Below, piece after piece: positions 27,420 to 37,143 of a stretch of 62,590 bases of DNA (positions are counted from its first letter, which is position 1; each line of letters begins with the position of its first letter). The stretch is from the NCBI RefSeq assembly GCF_002087335.1, contig NZ_MWVJ01000018.1, positions 1 to 62,590 of the forward strand, read 5' to 3'. Position numbers and translations under genes: made by a program. Source of the DNA: Pseudophaeobacter leonis. Lineage in GTDB: Bacteria > Pseudomonadota > Alphaproteobacteria > Rhodobacterales > Rhodobacteraceae. The notes under the pieces were generated by a model that was given only the letters and a program-made list of their open reading frames with translations, ran no database searches and had not been told where the DNA came from.

Positions 27420-29698
27420 GTCAGACCTGCTTTCACTGTATTCCGGTTCACCTGCGCCGCGCTGGCAGCAGCGGGCAAGCGAATAACTGCCATGGCACCA
27501 GAATGCTGGTGCCCTTCAAAAATCGGTGCATCCTCGAGCGAGAGTGCACCGCCATGCTCTTCAATAATCTTCTTCACGATCGGAAGCCCCAACCCGGTGC
27601 CCTCATTGCGGGTTGTCACATAGGGCTCAAACAGCCGGGCACGATCTTCGGGCAATCCAATGCCGTTATCCGCGATTGTGATCTCATAGCCGCCGCCCTG
27701 GGCCAGGGATAAGGCGATACGAATTTGCGGATCCACTGCAACATCTGGCTTCTTTATCTGCAGAGTTTCAATGGCTTCACCGGCGTTTTTGATCAGATTG
27801 GTCAAGGCCTGGCCAATCATGGTCGCATCCAGATCCGCCCAAAGGGGCGCCTCGGGCAAATCAGCAGTGATCGTAACACCGGGCTGCCCGGTCTGCTGCA
27901 GAACCACCGCATCGCGGACCAGTTTCACCAGATCCTCTTCGCGGCGTTCTGGTTCTGGCATGCGGGCAAATTTGGAAAACTCGTTCACAATCCGTCGCAG
28001 ATCATTGGTCTGGCGCACGATGACATCGGTCATAGCCTCAAGGTTGTCACTGTTTTCTTCCCCCAGCATCGGCGCGAACTTTCGCTTGATCCTCTCCGCG
28101 CTCAACTGAATGGGCGTCAGTGGGTTTTTGATCTCATGGGCGATCCGGCGGGCAACATCCCCCCAGGCGGCCATACGCTGGGCAGACACCAGATCCGTCA
28201 CATCATCAAAGGCCACCACATAGCCCTCCAGCCGACCATCCTCGGAGCGACGCCGCGACATCCGCACCAACAGGTTTTCCAGCCGCCCCTGACGGGTGAC
28301 CTTTATTTCATCCTGTTCCGCCTCACCGCCGCTGGCAACAAGTGTTTCAAACAAAGTTCCGAATTCCGGAATAGCCACGGAAAGTGCCAGGGTTTGCTGA
28401 TCTTCATGCCAATCCAGCAGGCGCTCGGCTGAGCGGTTTACAAAGGTGATCTTGCCCGCATCATCCAGTCCAACCACCCCTGAGGTCACCGAGGAGAGAA
28501 CGGAGTCAAACAACCGCCGCCGGTGCTCGATCTGATCGGTATTTTCCAGCAATGCGGCCCGCTGCGCCCGCAACTCGCGGGTCATCTGGTTAAAGTAATG
28601 GCCAAGTTGAGAGATCTCATCGCCGCCATTTTCCTCTGGCACCCGAACGTTGAGATCACCGCCGCCCACCCGCTGTGCGGCCACGGTCAGACGCCCCACC
28701 GGACGTGACAGGCGTTCCGCGAACCATATGCCCAGCCACATGGCAGCGAGGATCAGGATCAGGGCAAAGCCGATGTACAACAGACCAAATTCAAACAGGA
28801 CACGCCCGCGCTCCTTCTCAAGCTGCTGATACAGCAGGGCGGTTTCTTTTGTTTCATCCAGCAAATTCAACAGGGTGCCGTCAACGTCCCGGCTGATATA
28901 GAGGAACCGGTCAACAAAGGCCGCAAGCCGCACCAGGGCACGGAACTCGTTGTTGTCCCAGTCCTGAATAATGGCCATGCCCTCAGCGCTGGCGCGGGCA
29001 ATATCCTCGGCGCTGGGGCGTTCAAAATCAAACTCATACGAGCGCTCACCACGGGCCCGAATGCGCCCGGTGCCATCAATCACATAGGCCTCACGCAAGC
29101 CGCGCTGGATCTGCAACTGACCCTGGGTCAAAATCTGGCGCAGCTCGGCGTCGTTCATAAAAAAGCTGCGGCTGCGGCTTTGATCGAGAAACCGCGACAA
29201 CGCCTGTGCGTCGGCAGTAATATCGCGCCGCTGTTCCTCTTGATAGGCCTCTGCTGCAGACAGCGAGCTGCCGATCACCTGGCGGACACGCTGCGAGAAC
29301 CAGCCCTCAAGCCCGACATTCACCGTGAGCACGGCAAAAACAGCGACAATTACAGTTGGCCCCAGCGCCAGAAACCCAAAGGCCCCGATCAGGCGCAAAT
29401 GTAGGCGGGAACCCGCCGACTTGGACCGGCGGGCCGCAAACAGTCTGACAATCTGCGTCAGCACCAGGGCGGCAATGGCCATGATATAGACCATGTCCGC
29501 CAGCAGAATCAGGCGCAATGGACGAGAGGAGGCGCCATGGCCAAGCGGGCCAAAGATCAAAAAGGTCAGCAACGCCAGAAGAGGTCCCAGCACAACCATG
29601 CCAAGTGTGCCAATATTGCGGGCCTGGCGCGTTTTACGCCATCGGTCCAAGGTCATAAATGGCCAATACCCGATCCAAATATGTGACTTTTGCGCCAC
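27416..29698 (-). CDS. ntrY: NtrY, membrane sensor histidine kinase
   Basis: A 760-residue kinase. Hydrophobic segments near residues 30-50, 65-85 and 105-128 precede a ~150-residue extracytoplasmic region. Another helix (FGLLYIGFALILILAAMWLG) leads into a HAMP linker (LSRPVGRLTVAAQRVGGGDL). A PAS domain (GVVGLDDAGKITFVNRSAER) and the kinase core follow: H box [21 protein letters not shown] box LTNLIKNAGEA, G boxes ITIADNGIGLP and GTGLGLPIVKKI. It should phosphorylate NtrX, encoded downstream with a four-base overlap. The signal sensed is not known. Confidence 0.93.
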   Translation of the reverse strand: MAQKSHIWIGYWPFMTLDRWRKTRQARNIGTLGMVVLGPLLALLTFLIFGPLGHGASSRPLRLILLADMVYIMAIAALVLTQIVRLFAARRSKSAGSRLHLRLIGAFGFLALGPTVIVAVFAVLTVNVGLEGWFSQRVRQVIGSSLSAAEAYQEEQRRDITADAQALSRFLDQSRSRSFFMNDAELRQILTQGQLQIQRGLREAYVIDGTGRIRARGERSYEFDFERPSAEDIARASAEGMAIIQDWDNNEFRALVRLAAFVDRFLYISRDVDGTLLNLLDETKETALLYQQLEKERGRVLFEFGLLYIGFALILILAAMWLGIWFAERLSRPVGRLTVAAQRVGGGDLNVRVPEENGGDEISQLGHYFNQMTRELRAQRAALLENTDQIEHRRRLFDSVLSSVTSGVVGLDDAGKITFVNRSAERLLDWHEDQQTLALSVAIPEFGTLFETLVASGGEAEQDEIKVTRQGRLENLLVRMSRRRSEDGRLEGYVVAFDDVTDLVSAQRMAAWGDVARRIAHEIKNPLTPIQLSAERIKRKFAPMLGEENSDNLEAMTDVIVRQTNDLRRIVNEFSKFARMPEPERREEDLVKLVRDAVVLQQTGQPGVTITADLPEAPLWADLDATMIGQALTNLIKNAGEAIETLQIKKPDVAVDPQIRIALSLAQGGGYEITIADNGIGLPEDRARLFEPYVTTRNEGTGLGLPIVKKIIEEHGGALSLEDAPIFEGHQHSGAMAVIRLPAAASAAQVNRNTVKAGLT

Positions 29699-29798
29699 GC
29701 ATCATCCTCATTCTAATGTGCGACCACACAGGTCAACCGCCATATGTCGTGGTTACTCCAAAATGCGAAACATCTGGCGTCACAATCATGTGGCGATA

Positions 29799-31166
29799 TT
29801 ACATCAGCTTGCGGCGACGTGTCACCTCTATATCCAGATCAGTGATCTTCTTTCGCAGCGTATTGCGGTTTATTCCCAAAAGTTCGGCACATTTTGCCTG
29901 ATTTCCGCCGGTGGCCGACAGAGCGATCTCGATCAAAGGCGCCTCCACCTCGCGCAGGATGCGGGTGTAGAGGCCGGGCGGTGGCAGAATATCGCCATGC
30001 AGATCAAAATAGCGCTGCAGGTGACGCGCCACCGAATCCGCCAGTTTTTCATTTACCGTGCCACCGATAACCGGCCCTGCATCATTCTGCGGCCCCAAAG
30101 CGGCAGCAACTTCGGTTCTGGCAACCTCTTCACTGCGCGCCGTCAGAGCCAGGCGCCGCACCAGGTTTTCCAGCTGACGCACGTTCCCCGGCCAGGCACA
30201 ATGGCGCATCATTTCAATGGCCTCGGCGCTGAACCGGCGATGCGGCGCCCCGTCATTCTCGGCTTTGGCCAAAAAATGCTCTGACAACAGGGCGATATCC
30301 TCGACCCGCTCGCGCAGGCTTGGCACTCTGAGTTCGGTCCCCGAGATCCGGTAAAACAAATCCTGACGCAGACCACCGCTTTCCATCGCGGCTGCTGGGT
30401 CTTTCTGGCTGGTCGCCATGAAACGGGGCGCATGATTGCCAGGAGAATCCATCATACGCACCAGCCGTGCCTGGGCCTCGTCCGGCAAATCCACCAGCTC
30501 ATCAATCAACAGACTGCCGCCCTTGACCTCGGCAAGCAGACGCGCAGGCCCCTCTAACGCCATCAAATCAGCCTCGGAGGCGGTGACAAACGGCAGGGTT
30601 CTGCGGTCGGAAAAATCATGCACCGCCCGCGCGATCAGCGACTTTCCGGTGCCGCTTTCGCCTGTGATCATCAGCGGCATATCCGTGTTCATCACCCGCG
30701 CAATCAGCCGGTACAGCGCCTGCATCACCTCGGTCCGCCCCACCAGAGGCAGGTCTTCCGGGCGCTCCTGCTCTACTGTCGTCGCCTTGCTGGGAGATTT
30801 GCGCGATTCCGCCATCGCCTTGGCGGTGCGTTTCATCAGTTCCGGCAAATCAAAGGGCTTTGGCAAATAGTCATAGGCCTCGGCTTCCGCCACCTTGATC
30901 GCTGTCATGATTGTGTTTTGTGCGGAGATCACGATCACTGGCAGGCCGGGGCGGTCTTCGGCGATCTTTGGCAACATCTCCAGCCCGTTGCCATCGGGCA
31001 TGACAACATCCGAGATCACAACGTCGCCCTTCCCTTCAGCGACCCAGCGCATCAGGGTGGTGAGCGACGAGGGCGCATGCACCCGGCAGCCGGCCCGGGT
31101 CAGCGCCTGGGTCAGCACGGTTCGGATCGTGCGGTCGTCGTCTGCTACAAGAACGGTGCCGTCCAT
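29799..31166 (-). CDS. ntrC: NtrC, nitrogen regulation response regulator lacking GAFTGA
   Basis: A 455-residue regulator starting at an internal ATG (31166-31164) with AGGAG ten bases upstream. Receiver domain: [14 protein letters not shown] and D in [14 protein letters not shown]+ domain: Walker [18 protein letters not shown], Walker [12 protein letters not shown]. Fis-type end: [20 protein letters not shown]. The stretch between the Walker motifs ([17 protein letters not shown]) has no GAFTGA, as in Rhodobacter capsulatus NtrC, which activates sigma70-type rather than sigma54 polymerase. There is no stop codon between ntrB and this gene; in the sequence as given they are one 816-codon frame. 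Confidence 0.9.
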   Translation of the reverse strand: MDGTVLVADDDRTIRTVLTQALTRAGCRVHAPSSLTTLMRWVAEGKGDVVISDVVMPDGNGLEMLPKIAEDRPGLPVIVISAQNTIMTAIKVAEAEAYDYLPKPFDLPELMKRTAKAMAESRKSPSKATTVEQERPEDLPLVGRTEVMQALYRLIARVMNTDMPLMITGESGTGKSLIARAVHDFSDRRTLPFVTASEADLMALEGPARLLAEVKGGSLLIDELVDLPDEAQARLVRMMDSPGNHAPRFMATSQKDPAAAMESGGLRQDLFYRISGTELRVPSLRERVEDIALLSEHFLAKAENDGAPHRRFSAEAIEMMRHCAWPGNVRQLENLVRRLALTARSEEVARTEVAAALGPQNDAGPVIGGTVNEKLADSVARHLQRYFDLHGDILPPPGLYTRILREVEAPLIEIALSATGGNQAKCAELLGINRNTLRKKITDLDIEVTRRRKLM

Positions 31167-32249
31167 GGGTTCTTTCTCCTGCGGTTCTGCGTCTTTTGGG
31201 GTGCGGGACAACGACAGCCGGAACACGGTTCGTCCCGGCACCGAGTCCACTGAAATCCAGCCATTGTGTTCGGCGATGATCTTGCTCACCAAAGCAAGCC
31301 CAAGGCCGGTTCCGTTTTCACGCCCCGAAACAAAGGGGTCAAAAACATCGTTGCGGATGGCCTCTGGCAAGCCGGGGCCGTCATCAATTACTTCGATCTG
31401 AAGGGGCAAAAGTTTGCCAGTGCCATCACTGCGACGCAATCGGAAGGAATGCTCATAATAGCTTTGAATGCGAATGGTGCCACCGTTTGGACCCGCGGCC
31501 TCAGAGGCGTTTTTCAGCAGGTTAAGGACCACCTGAAGCAGCTGATCAGCATCGCCCCAGGCCAGCGGCAGCGAGGGATCATAATCCTCAATTATGGTCA
31601 TATGCGCCCCGAACCCCAACAGCGCCGAGCGCCGGGCCCGGTCCAGCACATCATGCAGATTGACCGGCTTAAAGTCGGGCTCACTCAGATTGCCGAACTG
31701 CTCCACCTGATCCAACAGCTTTACGATGCGGCGGCTCTCGCTGACGATAAGATCCGTAAGTTCAACATCTTCTCCGGTCAGGTTCATGCTCAAAAGCTGT
31801 GCGGCTCCCGTGATCCCCGCCAGCGGGTTCTTGATCTCATGCGCCAGCATTTCGGCCATACCGATGGCAGATTGCGCCGCCGATTTTGCCGAATGGTTCT
31901 GTGTCATGCGCGCAGCCAGCTCACGTGGGGACAGCAGCAGCAGCATATGGCCCGCCTGCCCCTGAACCGGCGCGATCTGCACCCCACATTGCAAGGGCGC
32001 CCGCGTGCGGGATCCAACGTCGATGTCATTGACAAACAGCGGTGTGCCCTGCGCCCGCGACCGGTCAAATGAGGCCTCAATCGGCGCATCAATTGCAATC
32101 TGCTCCCAGACAGGCTGACCAAGAAGGGCACGTCTGGAGGTGTTCAAAAACCCTTCTGCCGCAGAATTTGCATCCAGAATGCGATTGTCCGCTCCGATCA
32201 GAAAGGCCGGAACCGGCAGAGAGGCCCAGAGGGCAGTATCTGAGATCAT
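31167..32249 (-). CDS. ntrB: NtrB (GlnL), nitrogen sensor kinase, fused in frame to ntrC in this sequence
   Basis: About 361 residues: a PAS domain ([20 protein letters not shown]), H box ([20 protein letters not shown]), N box ([11 protein letters not shown]) and G boxes ([21 protein letters not shown]). It phosphorylates or dephosphorylates NtrC depending on nitrogen status read through PII. No membrane segments, so cytoplasmic. The frame continues through the ntrC start without a stop. Either a true fusion exists or a small indel near the ntrB end removed its stop; the +1 frame has a TAG 19 bases after the ntrC ATG. The ATG overlaps the dusB stop by four bases. Confidence 0.88.
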
Positions 32250-33232
32250 TGAGGTCTCTCCCCTTCGTGAATAGCCAGGGCATCCGGCAAAAGGCGCAGA
32301 ACCTGATCAGAAGCTTTTTGTGTCAAAACCTGCCGCCGCAGGGACGCGGGCGTCTGGGATTGATCCATGTACCACCCCAGGTGCTTGCGCGCGACACGCA
32401 GCCCCAGCTCTGCGCCATAAAACGCCAACATTGCCTCGTAGTGCGCTGAAACCATTTGAATAAGATCCGCGCCTTCAGGCTCCGTCGGCGCAGCACTGCC
32501 CCAGATATCATGCGCAACCTGGGCCAGCAGCCAGGGCTTGCCCTGTATGCCACGGCCGATCATGACACCGTCAGCCCCGGAACAGGCCAGTGCCTCGCGC
32601 GCACTAGCGGTCCCCAGGATATCTCCATTGGCCAGAACGGGCACAGACACCGCCTCTTTGATGGCGCGGATGGCCGTCCAGTCGGCGCGGCCTTTGTAAA
32701 ACTGACACCGGGTGCGACCATGGATTGTCACCATCTGAACCCCGGCCTCTTCGGCGCGTGCGGCAACCGAGGCCGCATTCAGGCAATTGTCGTCCCAGCC
32801 AAGCCGGGTCTTAAGGGTCACAGGAATATCCACCGCCGCCACCACGGCCTCGATCAGAGAGAGCGCATGATCGGGTGTTTTCAGCAAAGCAGACCCGGAA
32901 TAGCCATTGGTCACCTTCTTGGCCGGGCAGCCCATATTGATGTCAATAACCCTTGCCCCCCGATCCGCCACCTGACGTGCGGCCTCAGCCATCCAGCTCG
33001 CCTCGCGCCCAGCCAGCTGCACCGCTGTGTTCTCGACGTCGGCGCTTAATTCGGCGCGTTCGCGCACGCCGGGCTTGGCCTGCACCATCTCCTGGCTCGC
33101 CACCATCTCGCTCACCATCAGCCCAACCCCAAAAGAGCGCACCAGATCGCGAAACGGACGATCGGTGATTCCAGCCATGGGGGCCAGTGCAATGGGCGGT
33201 GTCAGAGAGGTGGTTCCGAGGGTGAAGGACAA
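32246..33232 (-). CDS. dusB: DusB (NifR3), tRNA-dihydrouridine synthase
   Basis: A 328-residue FMN-dependent enzyme that reduces uridine in tRNA. It begins near [20 protein letters not shown] and carries the catalytic cysteine in [20 protein letters not shown]. The FMN-binding ANGDI and [17 protein letters not shown] follow. No ATG is available near the family start. The TTG at 33232 with AAGGATTAGG just upstream fits best and gives the usual length; an upstream frame reaching 33388 is not supported. It heads the nifR3-ntrBC-ntrYX unit, as in rhodobacters and rhizobia. Confidence 0.9.
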   Translation of the reverse strand: MSFTLGTTSLTPPIALAPMAGITDRPFRDLVRSFGVGLMVSEMVASQEMVQAKPGVRERAELSADVENTAVQLAGREASWMAEAARQVADRGARVIDINMGCPAKKVTNGYSGSALLKTPDHALSLIEAVVAAVDIPVTLKTRLGWDDNCLNAASVAARAEEAGVQMVTIHGRTRCQFYKGRADWTAIRAIKEAVSVPVLANGDILGTASAREALACSGADGVMIGRGIQGKPWLLAQVAHDIWGSAAPTEPEGADLIQMVSAHYEAMLAFYGAELGLRVARKHLGWYMDQSQTPASLRRQVLTQKASDQVLRLLPDALAIHEGERPQ

Positions 33233-33458
33233 CTGCCTAATCCTTGTGCAAGTGACGATTTTATAACCGAAGCCCCTGCTATTGGACAATGAATGCGCCC
33301 TTCGCAAGCGCACAATAATGATGTGGCGCCTATTTTTTAAGCACAATGACGCAGGTGATTGCCACCGGAAGCGGCAGAACATAAACATTCGGCAACGCTG
33401 GTCACAGTGTTAACCAGAATGTTGACCACAGCATTGGCCGCAACATGAGAGGGCCTCA

Positions 33459-34670
33459 ATGACAACAGCCGCCTTAATCGTTGCAGCCGGCCGCGGCACC
33501 CGCGCGGGCGGGGGCGTGCCAAAACAATGGCGCCAGCTGCAGGGCCAGAGGGTCATCGACTGGACCCTGAAGGCCTTTCGCGACGCCGGGGTGCAAACCA
33601 TTGCCCTGGTTCTGTCCCCCGAGGACGACGCCGCCTGGGAGAGTTTTCGCGATGACAGGGGCGTTATTCTGACCGCAGGAGGTGGTGAGCGGGCGATTTC
33701 GGTGCAAAACGGCCTGCGCGCCCTGATGGGACGCGGCATCACCAAGGTATTGATCCATGACGCCGCACGGCCCTGCATCAGTCAGGCGCTGATCTCATCT
33801 GTGATAGAGGCGCTGGACACAGCTCCGGCGGCGGCACCTGCGCTGGCGATCACAGATGCGCTTTGGTCCGGCGCCAATGACCGGGTGACTGGCACAGCCG
33901 ACAGAAACGGGCTTTATGCGGCCCAGACACCGCAGGGCTTTCAGTTTGAAGCGATTCTTGCCGCACATGCGGCACATGCCGAACAGGCCGCCGTTCAGGC
34001 CGCCCATGCCGTACAGGCCGGCGGAGCTGCTGACGATGTTGAGGTGGCCCGTGCCGCCGGGCTTGACGTGACAATTGTTGCGGGCGAACCAGATAACATA
34101 AAGATCACCAGGCCCGAGGATTTTGCCCGCGCCGCCAGAATTTTGGAAACGGAACAGACTTTGGAAACGAAAGAGGCAATGGCTATCAACTTGGATGTCA
34201 GACTGGGCAATGGCTATGACGTGCACCGGTTTGGCCCCGGCGACAGCGTCACCCTGTGTGGCGTAGAGGTGCCGCATGATCGCAGCCTGCAGGGGCATTC
34301 TGACGCCGATGTCGGCATGCACGCGGTGAGCGATGCGATTTATGGCGCTCTGGCGCAGGGCGACATTGGCCAGCACTTCCCGCCCTCTGATCCGCAGTGG
34401 AAAGGTGCTGCCAGTGAGATCTTTCTGCGCCACGCCGCCAATCTGGCGCGCGAGATGGGGTTTCAGATCTCCAATGTGGACTGCACCCTGGTCTGTGAAT
34501 ACCCCAAGATCGGGCCGCACGCTGCCGCAATGCGCGCCGCAATGGCCAGGATACTCGACATTGACGAGGGCCGCGTCTCCGTCAAGGCCACCACCTCCGA
34601 GCGCCTCGGCTTCACCGGCCGCAGCGAAGGCATCGCCTCGATTGCCACAGCCGCGCTGGTGAAGACATGA
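33459..34670 (+). CDS. ispDF: IspDF, bifunctional non-mevalonate isoprenoid enzyme
   Basis: A 403-residue fusion. Residues 1-~228 are IspD (MEP cytidylyltransferase: [39 protein letters not shown]). Residues ~245-403 are IspF (MEcPP synthase: [37 protein letters not shown]-type end [13 protein letters not shown]). Fusion of two non-consecutive steps of the pathway is usual in alphaproteobacteria. Inside IspD an alanine/histidine/glutamine-rich, repetitive stretch (about residues 169-188) looks expanded. GAGAGG precedes the ATG. It overlaps pgpA by four bases. Confidence 0.95.
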   Translation: MTTAALIVAAGRGTRAGGGVPKQWRQLQGQRVIDWTLKAFRDAGVQTIALVLSPEDDAAWESFRDDRGVILTAGGGERAISVQNGLRALMGRGITKVLIHDAARPCISQALISSVIEALDTAPAAAPALAITDALWSGANDRVTGTADRNGLYAAQTPQGFQFEAILAAHAAHAEQAAVQAAHAVQAGGAADDVEVARAAGLDVTIVAGEPDNIKITRPEDFARAARILETEQTLETKEAMAINLDVRLGNGYDVHRFGPGDSVTLCGVEVPHDRSLQGHSDADVGMHAVSDAIYGALAQGDIGQHFPPSDPQWKGAASEIFLRHAANLAREMGFQISNVDCTLVCEYPKIGPHAAAMRAAMARILDIDEGRVSVKATTSERLGFTGRSEGIASIATAALVKT

Positions 34671-35164
34671 ATGCCGCGACGTTGATAGGCACCGTTGGGG
34701 GCGTTGGCTATCTGCGCCCGGCGCCCGGCACCTGGGGCTCGCTTGCTGCGCTGCCGCTGGCCTATGGGCTGCATCTGCTGGGCGGCTTTCCACTGCTGGC
34801 GCTTGCAACGCTTGCTGTCTGCATCGCCGGATACTGGGCCACCGCCGAGATGACCCGGGGACAAGCCAATCACGACCCATCCGAGATTGTCATTGATGAG
34901 GTGGCCGGGCAATGGCTGGCGATCTGGGCCATTTCCTATCCGGCCTGGGCGCATGACATCGCCATCTCGGCGCTCTGGCCCGGCTGGGTTGCAGCCTTTG
35001 CGCTGTTCCGTCTGTTTGATATCTGGAAGCCTGGCCCCGTCGGATGGGCCGATCGAAAAACCGGACCTGTGGGCGTGATGCTGGATGATGTTATCGCCGG
35101 CATCCTGGCCGCGCTGGGCGTGGCTGCGCTCGCCGGGTTCAGCCATGGGGTTTTGGGGCTATGA
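34667..35164 (+). CDS. pgpA: PgpA, phosphatidylglycerophosphatase A
   Basis: A 165-residue inner-membrane enzyme that dephosphorylates phosphatidylglycerol phosphate. Motifs: [19 protein letters not shown] at the N-terminus, the acidic site [14 protein letters not shown] near residue 76, then [16 protein letters not shown] and [13 protein letters not shown]. Four hydrophobic segments fit the family. It overlaps both ispDF and the following cinA-type gene by four bases, so the three are translationally coupled. Confidence 0.93.
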   Translation: MNAATLIGTVGGVGYLRPAPGTWGSLAALPLAYGLHLLGGFPLLALATLAVCIAGYWATAEMTRGQANHDPSEIVIDEVAGQWLAIWAISYPAWAHDIAISALWPGWVAAFALFRLFDIWKPGPVGWADRKTGPVGVMLDDVIAGILAALGVAALAGFSHGVLGL

Positions 35165-35679
35165 CAGAGAAGACAGCAGAGAAGCAGCCCGCCCCAGCCG
35201 TAGATGTCGCAGCCCTTATTTCGCGCGCCACAGCCCTTGGGGTGACTATCGCTACCGCCGAAAGCTGCACCGGCGGCATGGTCGCGGCTGCGCTGACTGA
35301 TATCCCCGGATCCTCTGCCGTGTTGGATCGCGGCTTTGTCACCTATTCCAATGACGCCAAAATGGCCATGCTCGGGGTCCGGCCACAGACCTTAGCCTCC
35401 TACGGCGCGGTGAGCGAAGAGGTTGCCAGTGAGATGTGCGCCGGGGCCCTGACGCGGGCCAAAGTCAGCCTTGCTGTGTCTATCACCGGCATCGCGGGTC
35501 CGGGGGGCTCTGAGCACAAACCCGAAGGGCGCGTCTGCTTTGGTCTGGCGCAACAAGGCCAGGCGGTTTTTGTCGAGACCATCGAATTTGGCGCTCCGGG
35601 ACGCGCACAGGTGCGCGCTGCCAGCTGCAGCCATGCCCTGCATTTGCTGCAGCGGGCCCTTTCGCAAATGGAGCAGTAA
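35161..35679 (+). CDS. CinA C-terminal-domain protein (PncC-type nicotinamide-nucleotide amidohydrolase)
   Basis: A 172-residue stand-alone CinA C-terminal domain. The signature TIATAESCTGGMVAAALTDIPGSS is near residue 30, followed by GAVSEEVASEMCAGAL and SITGIAGPGGSEHKPEGRVC. The family deamidates nicotinamide mononucleotide to nicotinate mononucleotide in pyridine-nucleotide recycling. The N-terminal molybdopterin-binding half of full CinA is absent, as in many proteobacteria. Last gene of the ispDF-pgpA group. Confidence 0.88.
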   Translation: MTEKTAEKQPAPAVDVAALISRATALGVTIATAESCTGGMVAAALTDIPGSSAVLDRGFVTYSNDAKMAMLGVRPQTLASYGAVSEEVASEMCAGALTRAKVSLAVSITGIAGPGGSEHKPEGRVCFGLAQQGQAVFVETIEFGAPGRAQVRAASCSHALHLLQRALSQMEQ

Positions 35680-35831
35680 TTAAGCAGCGGCCGCTAACAT
35701 ATGCCTAATTATTATGCACTTTTATAAAAGCCCAAGTTTTTGGCGCTTTTGCGCCTCATGATGCTTTTTTCCCCATTCCAGATCGGGTCTTTGATCCACC
35801 AACCACGCAGACGGGATGGAAGGACGACCCC

Positions 35832-37013
35832 ATGAATGGAGCTGATACAGCTTGGATTATTGTAGCAACGGCCCTTGTGCTGTTCATGACATTGCCGGGG
35901 CTCGCCCTGTTTTATGGCGGTCTGGTGCGGGCGCGAAACGTGCTCAGCGTCTTTATGCAATGCTATGCAATTGCCTGTTTGATGAGCATTCTGTGGCTCG
36001 CCTTTGGCTATAGCATCGCCTTTGGCCCCGGTGAGACCGGCTATTGGGGCGGCCTCGACAAGATGTTCCTCAATGGGGTCACCGCAGACAGCCTGAGCGG
36101 CACCCTGCCGGAAGTGCTGTTCTTTGCCTTTCAGATGACCTTTGCCATCATCACCCCGGCGCTGATTGTCGGCGCCTATGTTGAGCGCGTGGGCTTTGCC
36201 TTTGTGCTGACCTTCTCCGGCCTTTGGATGCTGCTGTGCTATGCGCCGGTGGTGCATTGGATCTGGGGCGGCGGTATCATGTCCGATGGCGGCATTTTTG
36301 GCGAAACCGGTGTCAGAGATTTTGCCGGTGGCATAGTGGTCCACGAGACCGCAGGTCTGGCAGCGCTGATCCTTGCGATCTTTCTTGGCCCACGCAAAAA
36401 CCGCCACACCCCACCGCATAACCCCGGCTATGTCGTCATTGGCGCGGCAATGCTATGGGTCGGCTGGTTCGGCTTTAATGGCGGCTCACAGCTGGCTGCG
36501 GATGGCGGTGCTGCCATGGCGCTGACCGTCACCCATATTTCAGCCGCAGCGGCGTCGCTCTCCTGGGCGTTCTGGGAGAAGGTCAAATATGGCAAGGCCT
36601 CGGTTGTGGGTCTGGTCACCGGCACCATTGCAGGGCTTGCCTCGATCACCCCAGCCAGCGGCTTTGTTGGCCCGGTTGAGGCGCTGATCATCGGCGGCGT
36701 TGCCGGTATCCTCTGTCAGGAGCTGGTGAACCTGGTCCGCAACAAGCTGCAGATCGACGACACGCTGGATGTCTTTGCCGTGCACGGCGTAGGCGGCATC
36801 TTTGGCACCATCATGATTGCCGTCTTCGGCGAGGGTGCCTGGGTTGCCCAGCTGGGTGCACTGGCTGTGGTTGGTGTCTTCACCACGGTGGTGACCATCG
36901 CTCTGATCAAGATCGTCGGTGCCTTCACCTCTTTGCGGGTTGATCCTGAGACTGAAACCAACGGTCTCGACATCTCGGTTCATGGCGAACGTGCCTATGA
37001 CATGACCAGCTAA
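35832..37013 (+). CDS. amt: Ammonium transporter AmtB
   Basis: A 393-residue Amt/MEP-family channel with eleven predicted helices. The twin-histidine pore residues lie in GGIVVHETAGLAALIL and DVFAVHGVGGIFGTI. FYGGLVRARNVLS and the later GGVAGILCQELVN segments are typical. Unlike most amtB genes no glnK is adjacent. It lies a few kilobases from ntrBC, its likely regulators. A GGCGC-TTTT-GCGCC inverted repeat (35742-35755) sits in its upstream region. No typical sigma54 -24/-12 pair was seen, consistent with the NtrC type here. A strong terminator follows. Confidence 0.95.
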   Translation: MNGADTAWIIVATALVLFMTLPGLALFYGGLVRARNVLSVFMQCYAIACLMSILWLAFGYSIAFGPGETGYWGGLDKMFLNGVTADSLSGTLPEVLFFAFQMTFAIITPALIVGAYVERVGFAFVLTFSGLWMLLCYAPVVHWIWGGGIMSDGGIFGETGVRDFAGGIVVHETAGLAALILAIFLGPRKNRHTPPHNPGYVVIGAAMLWVGWFGFNGGSQLAADGGAAMALTVTHISAAAASLSWAFWEKVKYGKASVVGLVTGTIAGLASITPASGFVGPVEALIIGGVAGILCQELVNLVRNKLQIDDTLDVFAVHGVGGIFGTIMIAVFGEGAWVAQLGALAVVGVFTTVVTIALIKIVGAFTSLRVDPETETNGLDISVHGERAYDMTS

Positions 37014-37084
37014 GGTCAGGCTCTTTCAGGGCCAGAAACCAGATGGCATCGCTCACACGACGCAGATGCATCACCATAGATTTG

Positions 37085-37117
37085 ACGGGCCTTCCAAAGC
37101 ATTGGGAGGCCCGTTTT
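37085..37117 (+). terminator. Intrinsic terminator after amt
   Basis: ACGGGCCTTCC (37085-37095) pairs with GGGAGGCCCGT (37104-37114) with one wobble around an eight-base loop, followed by TTTT. A smaller AGGCCC/GGGCCT stem (37125-37140) just beyond may serve the gene ending at 37144 on the other strand. Confidence 0.8.
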
Positions 37118-37143
37118 AATTATGAGGCCCGTCCGGGCCTGGC

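Noticed and set aside
35680..35831. Sigma54 promoter for amt
   Set aside because: A TTGGCGC...TGCGCC string is present, but the GG-to-GC spacing is wrong and it is simply a GGCGC/GCGCC inverted repeat.
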